A stretch of DNA of 64,000 nucleotides from Laceyella sediminis. Lineage in GTDB: Bacteria; Bacillota; Bacilli; Thermoactinomycetales; Thermoactinomycetaceae. This document shows positions 57,405-64,000 of the stretch, in pieces; the stretch's first letter is position 1; the number at the start of each line of letters is the position of its first letter. Both the position numbers and the translations under genes were made by a program. The notes below the pieces were generated by a model, which worked only from the letters and a program-made list of their open reading frames with translations, was not told where the DNA came from and did not search any database. Location: positions 244,425 through 308,424 of the forward strand of contig NZ_PVTZ01000003.1 of assembly GCF_003003125.1 (NCBI RefSeq), written 5' to 3'.

Positions 57405-58715
57405 TCAGCGCTCCATGGTGTAAGCAGTAACCAACGCCTTGGCCACCACTTGATTGTCGATCATCATCTCCACATCCATTTTGGCCTGCTTTCTTCCCAA
57501 GTCAAGAATGCGCGGTGAAATGTCCACAACCGTATCAATCTGAATCGGCTTTAAAAAGTATAGGGTAAAGTTCTGAATCGCCAAATCCCCACGCCGTTGC
57601 CGACGCAACATCCGCATCGCCGTTTCGGTGATCAGCGTTGTGCACACCCCTGTGCTGAGCCGACCTAAAGCATCTGTCATCTGCGGGGTAATCCGGCCAC
57701 GGAACAGCGTCTGTCCCGATTTTTCCACTTCATGAAAGCCGCGAAAACTCAACTCTTGAATCGTTTCCCCGATCTGCGGCTGTTTCTGCATGTATTGCAA
57801 GGATTTGATCACATCTTGTCGGCTGATCACCCCAATCAGCTTACGATGGTCATTTACGACGGGCAACAGCTCGATGCCTTCCCACACCATCTCATGCGCA
57901 GCCGAAGCCAATGACGTTTTGGTTGTCGCCATGATCGGATTTTTGGTCATCGCCCGCTCGATGGGATCTTGCGGCTCATACCCCATCACATCTTTGGCCG
58001 TCACCATCCCCACCACCCGACCATGGTCATCCACCACCGGATAGCGGCTGTGCGCCGTTTCCCGCACAAACTGGTGAAAGCGGGCGATCGTGTCATTGTG
58101 GTGCAAATAGTAAGGCTGGTGGTTCTTAGGCAACACGTCCTCCACCATCAAAATCTCTTTTTTAATCAGCCGATCATAAATCGCCCGGTTGATCATGGAA
58201 GCGACAGTAAAGCTGTCATAACTGCTGGAGATCACGGGCAGTTCCAACTCATTGGCCAACTTCTTCACATTTGGCGTCGTGTCAAACCCACCTGTGATCA
58301 AGACCGCTGCCTCATTCTCCAAAGCGATCCGATGCACATTGTCCCGATTTCCGACAATCAACAGGTTTCCCGGTTCTATGTATCTCATCATGGCTTCCAG
58401 CTTCATGGCCCCGATGACAAAACGGTTTAGCGTTTTATGCAATCCTGCCTTCCCGCCCAACACCGTCCCATCCACAATGTTGACCACTTCAGCAAAAGTG
58501 AGTCGTTCAATATCCGAGCGTTGCTTTTTCTCCACCCTGACCGTGCCCACGCGCTCAATTGTGTGAACAAGTCCTTGCGCTTCAGCCTCTTTGATCGCAC
58601 GATAAGCGGTGCCGTCGCTCACATTCAAATCCCGCGCGATTTGTCGAACAGATATTTTGTGGCCGATCTCCAATTTTTCGATATACTGCAAAATCTGCTC
58701 GTGCTTCGTTGACAA
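57405..58715 (-). CDS. ytoI: CBS and DRTGG domain regulator-like protein YtoI
   Basis: A 436-residue modular protein: an N-terminal helix-turn-helix (QIARDLNVSDGTAYRAIKEAE), a DRTGG domain (about 75-180), two CBS repeats (about 190-310) that may bind adenine nucleotides, and a C-terminal hotdog thioesterase domain (about 325-436). The start is TTG 58715 behind GGGAGG, giving a STKHEQ start like B. subtilis YtoI. The ATG at 58730 has no good site. A nucleotide-sensing regulator is inference. Confidence 0.88.
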   Translation of the reverse strand: MSTKHEQILQYIEKLEIGHKISVRQIARDLNVSDGTAYRAIKEAEAQGLVHTIERVGTVRVEKKQRSDIERLTFAEVVNIVDGTVLGGKAGLHKTLNRFVIGAMKLEAMMRYIEPGNLLIVGNRDNVHRIALENEAAVLITGGFDTTPNVKKLANELELPVISSSYDSFTVASMINRAIYDRLIKKEILMVEDVLPKNHQPYYLHHNDTIARFHQFVRETAHSRYPVVDDHGRVVGMVTAKDVMGYEPQDPIERAMTKNPIMATTKTSLASAAHEMVWEGIELLPVVNDHRKLIGVISRQDVIKSLQYMQKQPQIGETIQELSFRGFHEVEKSGQTLFRGRITPQMTDALGRLSTGVCTTLITETAMRMLRRQRRGDLAIQNFTLYFLKPIQIDTVVDISPRILDLGRKQAKMDVEMMIDNQVVAKALVTAYTMER

Positions 58716-58800
58716 TGGCTTTCCTCCCATCTACTCTGATTGTCCACTTCATTTTCATATTACAATAATTTCCGTACAAAACCTATCTCTGGCCTTAATA

Positions 58801-58849
58801 GAAAAACAAGCCAAAGATCCCTGCACCGGGTTCTTTGGCTTGTTTTTAC
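58801..58849 (-). terminator. Terminator of the small membrane protein gene at 58.9 kb
   Basis: ACAAGCCAAAGA and TCTTTGGCTTGT pair, with T runs at both ends. Confidence 0.88.
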
Positions 58850-58912
58850 AAAATGAGACTACAAAGCCAGCGCTTTAAAAGGTTTAAGTCCCGCCGGCCT
58901 TCTGTGCAACGA

Positions 58913-59182
58913 TCAATGGTGGACCGTCAACCGCTGCCGCCGTCTCCACCGTTGTTCCGCTTCCAACCACTGCCGTCTGCGCTCCGCCTCTTTTCTCCGC
59001 TGTCGGATGCGAACCTGCCGCATCAGGTCGTTCAAATTGGCGATCAAGAACAAACCCATCACCGTCAACCATACCACCACAAACAGCGAAGAGAGCCTAG
59101 CTTGAAGTTGGAGGGGGAGCTTGGCCAGCCCCAGGCAGAAGCAAGCCGCCCCGCACAACAAATAAATACCCCGTTGTCGCAT
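58913..59182 (-). CDS. Small two-span membrane protein with Arg-rich tail
   Basis: An 89-residue protein with two hydrophobic spans (YLLCGAACFCLGLA and SLFVVVWLTVMGLFLIANL) and a C-terminal tail with more than ten Arg. The start is ATG 59182 behind AGAAGGGG. GTG 59191 is too close to that site. No family was recognised. Confidence 0.65.
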   Translation of the reverse strand: MRQRGIYLLCGAACFCLGLAKLPLQLQARLSSLFVVVWLTVMGLFLIANLNDLMRQVRIRQRRKEAERRRQWLEAEQRWRRRQRLTVHH

Positions 59183-59238
59183 CGTCGTCACCCCTTCTAC
59201 TCACTATATTTATGAAAGGGTTGGACGCTTCATGTGCG

Positions 59239-59266
59239 AAAAAAGCGCTCCAGCGGCCGCCGCTGG
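59239..59266 (-). terminator. Terminator of the 70-residue membrane protein gene
   Basis: CCAGCG and CGCTGG pair around GCGGC, then AGCGCTTTTTT follows on the minus strand. Confidence 0.8.
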
Positions 59267-59270
59267 GGTT

Positions 59271-59483
59271 TTAGCCTAACACAAATGCGAAGATGATTCC
59301 AAAAAACATCAACCATATTCCCCAACCGCCGATCCCCCGAAACGACGCCGTCTCCAAAAACAAAAACATCCATCGTTTCCAGACCCGGTTAACGCCCTCT
59401 CTCGTATAAACGACGGTCAGGTTGTACACAGCCATGGTCAAACCCACGATCATCAGGATGACGCCAGACACCAGCCACATCAT
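59271..59483 (-). CDS. 70-residue two-span membrane protein
   Basis: A small membrane protein with an N-terminal span (WLVSGVILMIVGLTMAVY) and a C-terminal span (GIWLMFFGIIFAFVLG). The start is ATG 59483 behind GAGGGG. It lies 60 bp after the dedA gene and may be cotranscribed with it. The function is unknown. Confidence 0.65.
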   Translation of the reverse strand: MMWLVSGVILMIVGLTMAVYNLTVVYTREGVNRVWKRWMFLFLETASFRGIGGWGIWLMFFGIIFAFVLG

Positions 59484-59542
59484 ACGCACCCCTCACAACT
59501 TTTTCCCAAACCGGGCGCTACAGAAACCCGTAAACGAAAACC

Positions 59543-60157
59543 TTATGCTTTTTGGGAACGGTTGCGGCGGAAGAACCACACTGCACCCACAATCAGCAGT
59601 GCGCCAACGATGACAATGACAATATCTTGGTAGACGCTCATATATTCCAGCACCTTGGACCAAGAAGCGCCAAGGGCTGCACCCAGATTTACCAGAACCA
59701 TGTTCCAAATCAACGATCCGACAGCAGTGAACAACAGGAACAACGGAAAATTCATTTTCGCCATCCCCGCCGGAATCGAAATCAAGCTGCGCACGATCGG
59801 AACCATCCGGCAGAAAAACACAGTCCAGATACCATAACGGTGAAACCAAGCATTCGCTTTATGTATGTCCTCTTTATCGGTTCTCAAGAGATGCCCCCAA
59901 CGCTCAACGATGCGTTCTAACCGCTCCACATCCAGCAACCGACCGATATAGAACAGGGCAATCGCTCCGACCACAGCTCCTAGCGTCGAAGCAATCACCA
60001 CACCCGTAACCGTCAAATCAGATTGCGTCGTCATAAATCCGCCAAACGACAACACGATTTCCGATGGAATCGGCGGGAAGAGGTTCTCTAGCGCAATCAT
60101 CAAGAAAATCCCTAAATAACCAAACTCTTCCATGAAATCTGTAATCCAGCTTTCCAC
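59543..60157 (-). CDS. DedA/SNARE-associated family membrane protein
   Basis: A 204-residue protein of the DedA family, which includes lipid scramblases and flippases for undecaprenyl phosphate and phospholipids. Features are ENLFPPIPSEIVLSFGGF with the key Glu and FFCRMVPIVRSLISIPAGMAKM with the Arg pair. The start is GTG 60157 behind GGAGGGG. The open frame to 60205 has no site. Confidence 0.92.
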   Translation of the reverse strand: MESWITDFMEEFGYLGIFLMIALENLFPPIPSEIVLSFGGFMTTQSDLTVTGVVIASTLGAVVGAIALFYIGRLLDVERLERIVERWGHLLRTDKEDIHKANAWFHRYGIWTVFFCRMVPIVRSLISIPAGMAKMNFPLFLLFTAVGSLIWNMVLVNLGAALGASWSKVLEYMSVYQDIVIVIVGALLIVGAVWFFRRNRSQKA

Positions 60158-60601
60158 ATTGATCCCCTCCAGTTGCTCAATTCTTCCTTTGTTGAATGCC
60201 CACAAGCATTCGCATTAGCTCATATATGTCGATGTTGGTGTTAAGCCGCTTCCTGTTCCCGGCTCCTGGTACGTCGCAGGGCGTTAGCGGCCCTTTGGCG
60301 CGAAACGCGATATTTTTGACACAGGCTTACAAATGATTTGGCTCGTGATTCATCCCCCATTACCTCGATGTCATTTTCTCATTGTAACAAGAATCGGATC
60401 ATTTTTGTCATGGAATCCGCCATGCTCAAAACATATTCACAAATCCTTTTTCAGGTAGATGCAAAGCGGGCTCCAGCCGGCCAATTTCGTAAGTGCGGGG
60501 CAAGTAAAGTGCATCCCCTCCCCGCACCCCGTTTTTATTATTCTGTCAATTTCCAGCCATAATCACTTAATAAAAAACCAATATCATTTAGATATTGGTC
60601 A
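60158..60601. other. Intergenic region between dnaI and dedA
   Basis: 440 bp without a clear gene. It holds a possible 39-residue basic frame on the minus strand (60241-60360; RAKSFVSLCQKYRVSRQ), with a TACAAT-like -10 upstream but only a poor ribosome site. It also holds a hairpin GTGCGGGG/CCCCGCAC (about 60496-60531) with GTTTTTATT after it on the plus strand, which ends no visible gene. Confidence 0.45.
60572..60599 (-). terminator. Terminator of dnaI
   Basis: ACCAATATC and GATATTGGT pair, then TTTTTTATT follows on the minus strand. Confidence 0.85.
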
Positions 60602-61543
60602 TCAAGAATACCTTCTATTTCTCCCTTTTACCTCAACCGGAATCACATACGGCCGAATTCTTTCCATGATCCGTTTCCCTTTCAACGGTTCATGCTGGTC
60701 ATATCCGTTTACCTGGGTGTAGCAAAGCCACTCCTCCAGCTCGTCCAATGTGAGATTAGATGTGTAGATCGTGGGAAGCTGATTGGACGCTCTGCTGTGA
60801 AGCACCACCGACAGCACCCCATCCCTCAACCAAGGGGTTAAGTTTTCCACGCCGATATCATCCATGACCAAAATGGGCACACTGCTCAACGCTTCAAGCT
60901 TACTGTTGACCGAAGCTTTATTATTGGCGACCGCGTCCCTCATCTCCGAAGCAAGCGCGGACATATGCACCATCAGCGACGAAATGCCGTGTTCGGCAAG
61001 GGTGTTTAATATGGCACTAGCGATGTAGCTTTTGCCCGTCCCAAACGGTCCCCACAAGTAAATCCCTTTGGTGGGTTGCCCATTGGCCACTTTCAAACAG
61101 AACTCCAGCGCCACGTCAAGCGCCTTGGCCCGGCCACTGTCCAATTCGATCGCTTCAAATGTCGCATTCTGCACATCCAAAGAGATGTCATGGCATTGAA
61201 TCAAACTCTTGCGCCATTCTTCCTCTTTCTTGGCCTTCAATTTGCTGCACTCATGCATGGCCAATTCCACATATCCTCCATACTCCCGCAAGGAAGGATA
61301 GTGCCCTTTGATCAAGTTCGGGCATGCGTTCAGACTGAAGCAATGCTTGCAATTCTCATTTTCCTGTACAAATTGGCTAAGCTGGGAATAGGAGTTTTTT
61401 AAAGATGACTGGGGAACATCATTTTCAACCATATACTTAACCACCAGCGGATGTTTCAGTAGCGTGCTTAATTGTTTTTCTATTTTGCTTGGGTCAATCC
61501 GCTCTTTCATCTTTGAGGAAATCACGTTGCCTGCCTTTTTCAA
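60602..61543 (-). CDS. dnaI: Helicase loader DnaI
   Basis: A 313-residue AAA+ loader that places the replicative helicase with DnaB and DnaD. An N-terminal zinc-binding part has C65, C68 and C74 (CKHCFSLNAC). Walker A is GPFGTGKS (165-172) and Walker B ILVMDDIG. The start is TTG 61543 after GGGGAGG, about 10 nt away. GTG 61525 is an alternative. It normally follows dnaB directly. Here it is 43 kb away with its own terminator, next to an accessory strip. Confidence 0.94.
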   Translation of the reverse strand: MKKAGNVISSKMKERIDPSKIEKQLSTLLKHPLVVKYMVENDVPQSSLKNSYSQLSQFVQENENCKHCFSLNACPNLIKGHYPSLREYGGYVELAMHECSKLKAKKEEEWRKSLIQCHDISLDVQNATFEAIELDSGRAKALDVALEFCLKVANGQPTKGIYLWGPFGTGKSYIASAILNTLAEHGISSLMVHMSALASEMRDAVANNKASVNSKLEALSSVPILVMDDIGVENLTPWLRDGVLSVVLHSRASNQLPTIYTSNLTLDELEEWLCYTQVNGYDQHEPLKGKRIMERIRPYVIPVEVKGRNRRYS

Positions 61544-61894
61544 CGCTTAGCTTCCTCCCCTCGTTCCCGATTATCCTACATGAAATGTATAAACAGACGC
61601 ACGATGTCATTGTTTTATCCAGATGATAAGCAAGACTTATCTTATCACAAAAGCAACGAGGAAGCATCAGCGAACATTTGCCGCATTTTGCCTCCTCCGC
61701 TATCTATTCGCCAAGGTTTTCTTCTAATTTGTATAAATCTATCATTCAACCTGAGTCTTTACTCCATTCTAACTCACCATCTATCCTATCAGTCTATGAA
61801 AATTCTAGCGTAACTCCCTACAACGTAAATCACTTTTTTAGAGCAATCAACTAGCACATGACAAAAAAATAAAGCACATTGTGCTTACTCAATC
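61544..61894. other. AT-rich intergenic region upstream of dnaI
   Basis: 350 bp. It contains the dnaI upstream region and an inverted repeat GATAAG/CTTATC near 61624-61640. No gene with a good start was seen. Confidence 0.5.
61862..61886 (-). terminator. Terminator of the 195-residue unknown gene
   Basis: AAGCAC, loop AAT, GTGCTT, then TATTTTTTTG follows on the minus strand. Confidence 0.8.
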
Positions 61895-62482
61895 CTACGT
61901 TTGATCTTTTGAAATCAGGTCTAGTTTCCGTTTCTTCACTTGTTCCAACTCATTGAAGTCATATGGCTTCACTTTATAAAACCTCACAATGTTATCCTCA
62001 ATCATTCCGATTTTAAACGGTTCATCCTCGAAGTAGTACCGCTCCCACAACCAAACGCTATTTTCTACTAAGTCATTCACGTGTCCATTACATCTGATAC
62101 CAGAATAGATGAAAGATACTTTGTGTTTAAACAGTTCCTCGTATTCGTTTATGCGCTTTTCCACTTCTTCTAATCGGCGACACTCAGCAAAATATTTCGC
62201 CGCTAGTGGTGGGTAACCTAAAGTAATGCCTAATAACTCGTGGAATTCGGGTGAAAGATGGTTTACAGTAGCCAGCTTCATTAAAAATTCTTCTTTCATT
62301 TGTTCAGTTTGAAAGAAAAGGAAAAAATCAGCTTCTTCGTGTAAATGAATACCTTCTGTGACACATGGGTAGTGTTTGTATAGATGAGATGCTTTTTGAA
62401 ATGTAACACAATTGGAACTATCAAATAGTGCCGGTTTTAATCCCATTAAGAACGCTTCGTAATCGCGTAACGGCTTTTTCAT
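61895..62482 (-). CDS. Unknown protein of the accessory strip
   Basis: A 195-residue soluble protein rich in aromatic and charged residues, with lower GC than the core genes. ATG 62482 follows AAAGGGG, and TATACT lies upstream as a -10. There is no recognised domain. A central helical part (RRLEEVEKRINEYEELFKH) and a WLWERYYFEDEPF patch stand out. The neighbours are a decayed gene end, a DUF4145 gene and an IS. It is probably horizontally acquired. Confidence 0.68.
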   Translation of the reverse strand: MKKPLRDYEAFLMGLKPALFDSSNCVTFQKASHLYKHYPCVTEGIHLHEEADFFLFFQTEQMKEEFLMKLATVNHLSPEFHELLGITLGYPPLAAKYFAECRRLEEVEKRINEYEELFKHKVSFIYSGIRCNGHVNDLVENSVWLWERYYFEDEPFKIGMIEDNIVRFYKVKPYDFNELEQVKKRKLDLISKDQT

Positions 62483-62597
62483 TACATGTACCCCTTTCAC
62501 GCACTCAATTAAAGTATACATTAAAAACGGCGACTACCTATAAGTGGAAAATCCAACAACCACCGTAGCCGCTAATCGGAAAGCAAATCCTTTCTAG

Positions 62598-62693
62598 AAA
62601 CAATCTCATCTGATCGTTTCGAGGGGATGGACGAAGAAAGGGCAGATTCGGTTACCGGTGTTTCAGAAGTTTGTGTTTAAGCCACTTGCGTAG
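62598..62693 (+). pseudogene. Decayed 3' end of an unknown gene
   Basis: An open stretch of 31 codons after a stop at 62595 reads protein-like (SRGWTKKGQIRLPVFQKF, end KPLA) and ends at TAG 62691, inside a perfect terminator. There is no start codon or ribosome site. It looks like the remaining tail of a lost plus-strand gene. Confidence 0.4.
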
Positions 62694-62710
62694 TTCGCGA
62701 GTGTTTTTTT
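62683..62710 (+). terminator. Orphan terminator on the plus strand
   Basis: CACTTGCG, loop TAGTT, CGCGAGTG, then seven T. No intact plus-strand gene lies upstream, so it belongs to the gene remnant. Confidence 0.8.
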
Positions 62711-62783
62711 GTTATGGAAGAATGTTTGTAAATGTTTGTATAATGGAAGAGCAAAATATGAATACAAGCTAGGAGATTGGATT

Positions 62784-63581
62784 ATGAGTTCATTTGATAT
62801 TCAATCTAAACAATACTGTCATACCTGCAAGATACATACAAACCACCATATTGTCACTAAAAACGGAGAACCTGTACAATATGTTGAAGAAATACTCGAG
62901 GATGATGATTATGTGTATGGTGAAGTTACTTATGCAGTAGTCCAATGTAAGGGTTGTGACACGATTGGTTTTTTACGTATATATAATGATATGGATAATT
63001 GGCAATACGCTCACCGTGTAAAAGAGGAAACCGGAAAAGACATCGATCCTAACGATTATTACAAATATCCTGAAGAACCTAAGAAAGAATCTGCTCCTAT
63101 CCCTTATAACCATTACGAGAGTAAAATTAAGTTTAAACACTTACCTGAGTATATCAAAGAGCTTCGCTCGGAAGCGATTAAGGCCTATAAAGAAGATTTG
63201 TTGTACTTGTGTGCTACTGGAATTCGGATGTTAGTTGAAGCCATATGTAAGGAAAAAGGGATTCCAGAGTATAAAAAAAATGAAGACGGTTCTTTGCAAA
63301 CGTATAAAGATGGAAACCCGATACCTAATAGTATTAAATGGAAAATTGATGAGTTGCATAAGCGGGGATTCATTCAGGAAAGCGCCCGTGATATTCTTCA
63401 TCAAGTAAGAGAAATGGGAAATGCCTCTGCTCATGATATAGAGAAACATGATTTAAGGACTATTCGCTCTGCATTAGAAACGGTTGAGTTGATTCTTTAT
63501 ACCATCTATGAATTACCAAATCAAAAGATCTATGAGAGGAAAACCAAACAAAACCCTGAAGATATGAAGGGCTCGAATTGA
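62784..63581 (+). CDS. DUF4145 domain protein
   Basis: A 265-residue protein. The N-terminal zinc ribbon has C12, C15, C55 and C58 (YCHTC and CKGC). The C-terminal helical DUF4145 part has YKEDLLYLCATGIRMLVEAIC and REMGNASAHD. The start is ATG 62784 behind AGGAGA, and TATAAT lies about 50 bp upstream. DUF4145 proteins are common in mobile and defence regions and are often fused to nucleases. This one stands alone. A role in defence is inference. A weak hairpin (CTCGAAT/ATTCGAG) overlaps the end. Confidence 0.82.
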   Translation: MSSFDIQSKQYCHTCKIHTNHHIVTKNGEPVQYVEEILEDDDYVYGEVTYAVVQCKGCDTIGFLRIYNDMDNWQYAHRVKEETGKDIDPNDYYKYPEEPKKESAPIPYNHYESKIKFKHLPEYIKELRSEAIKAYKEDLLYLCATGIRMLVEAICKEKGIPEYKKNEDGSLQTYKDGNPIPNSIKWKIDELHKRGFIQESARDILHQVREMGNASAHDIEKHDLRTIRSALETVELILYTIYELPNQKIYERKTKQNPEDMKGSN

Positions 63582-63686
63582 TCATTCGAGGCTTTATCAT
63601 TATTTTACAAAAACTTAGTACGGTTCTGACTCCTTGTTGAATATTTCTTGAGTTTGTCTTTAAAGTGATTTTAATACTTTCACTCA

Positions 63687-63733
63687 TTGCGTCCAAAAAC
63701 CCCAAGTAACGCAAGTAACGTTTTTGGACGCAA
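63687..63733. repeat. 14-bp perfect inverted repeat with a tandem repeat in its loop
   Basis: TTGCGTCCAAAAAC (63687-63700) and GTTTTTGGACGCAA (63720-63733) are perfect arms. The 19-nt loop contains AAGTAACGC followed by AAGTAAC. A-rich DNA follows. It lies just left of the IS and may be a terminator, an IS target or a left-over end. Confidence 0.6.
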
Positions 63734-63738
63734 TAAAA

Positions 63739-63808
63739 AAGACTGCCTGGGGCAGTCTTAGAGGCTGCTGACAAACTGCCTTGAAAGGCAGGGTCAGCAG
63801 CCTTTTTT
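63739..63808 (+). repeat. Two hairpins at the left end of the IS
   Basis: AAGACTGCC/GGCAGTCTT (63739-63759) and the nested GGCTGCTGAC/GTCAGCAGCC with inner CTGCCTT/AAGGCAG (63763-63802), followed by six T. The second acts as a terminator that would stop outside transcription from entering the transposase. Confidence 0.75.
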
Positions 63809-64000
63809 GTCGAATCAATAAAAAACAATCTATAAGGAGTTTTTTCTATGTTTAGAACAAATCCGAGTAAAGAACATCAACCAGAACTGGTTAACATAGA
63901 AGAACTAGTTCCACGAGATCACTTGTTACGGAAAATTAATGAAACGATCGACTTCTCCTTCATTGCTGAGAAATGTAAAGAATTATACTGCCAAGATAAT
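63761..64000 (+). mobile_element. IS1182-like insertion sequence (left part only)
   Basis: A transposase start with a terminator hairpin close to its upstream end indicates an IS. The left boundary is set near GAGGCTGCTGACAAAC (63761) by analogy and could be further left. The right end and target duplication lie outside the window. Confidence 0.65.
63848..64000 (+). CDS. IS1182 family transposase (partial, N-terminus)
   Basis: 51 codons to the right edge. ATG 63848 follows AAGGAG. The start FRTNPSKEHQPELVNIEELV and VPRDHLLRKINETIDFSFI match the N-terminal domain (DUF772 type) of IS1182 transposases. The DDE catalytic part is beyond the window. Confidence 0.85.
   Translation, partial: MFRTNPSKEHQPELVNIEELVPRDHLLRKINETIDFSFIAEKCKELYCQDN

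Noticed and set aside
61580..61813. A 77-codon plus-strand frame in the dnaI upstream region
   Set aside because: No ribosome site, low-complexity composition and no stop-linked terminator.

Overview
The window reads as chromosomal DNA from an endospore-forming Bacillales species, probably in or near the Thermoactinomycetaceae. The evidence is the sporulation genes (sspI, ytxC, ytaF, ytvI, ytrH, ytrI), strong Bacillus-type ribosome binding sites, roughly 50% GC and a futalosine-pathway gene (mqnC). Family placement is inference. Most genes lie on the minus strand. Their order follows the Bacillus subtilis block from pheST through infC-rpmI-rplT, ytxC, dnaB, nrdR, gapB, coaE, ytaF, mutM, polA, phoPR, mdh-icd-citZ, ytvI, fxsA, pyk, pfkA, accAD, malic enzyme and dnaE to ytrH, ytrI, ytpI and ytoI.

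Layout. 1-5 kb: pheST behind a Phe T-box, an rRNA methyltransferase, a K+ channel gating protein and sspI. 5-9.4 kb: a glycine-rich small protein, the bdbCD disulfide pair, thiD-thiE, a 29-residue Cys-rich peptide and a MarR regulator. 9.5-18.2 kb: rplT-rpmI-infC with an L20-type leader, ytxC, a membrane hydrolase, an amine oxidase, mqnC, three tRNAs, dnaB and nrdR. 18.4-27.5 kb: an oligopeptide-binding lipoprotein, gapB, a lytic transglycosylase, coaE, ytaF, mutM and polA. 27.6-36 kb: a Zur-controlled zinc GTPase, then phoPR and pstSCAB-phoU with PhoP-type boxes. 36-50 kb: TCA genes, then pyk, pfkA, accAD, a GntR regulator and malic enzyme with a palindromic operator. 50-60 kb: small proteins, pgpA, dnaE, the ytrH-ytrI-ytpI strip, ytoI and dedA. 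60-64 kb: dnaI away from dnaB, then an AT-rich accessory strip with an unknown protein, a decayed 3' gene end, a DUF4145 protein and the left part of an IS1182-like element.

The genes form coherent groups: phosphate sensing and uptake (PhoPR, Pst), lower glycolysis, gluconeogenesis and malonyl-CoA supply (gapB, pfkA, pyk, malic enzyme, accAD), the TCA entry genes, and replication or repair (dnaB, dnaI, dnaE, polA, mutM). No complete large novel system is visible. The least explained items are two very short peptide genes with good translation signals (8610-8699 and 43145-43219), a 41-residue membrane protein (50772-50897), the displaced dnaI, and the accessory strip at the right edge.
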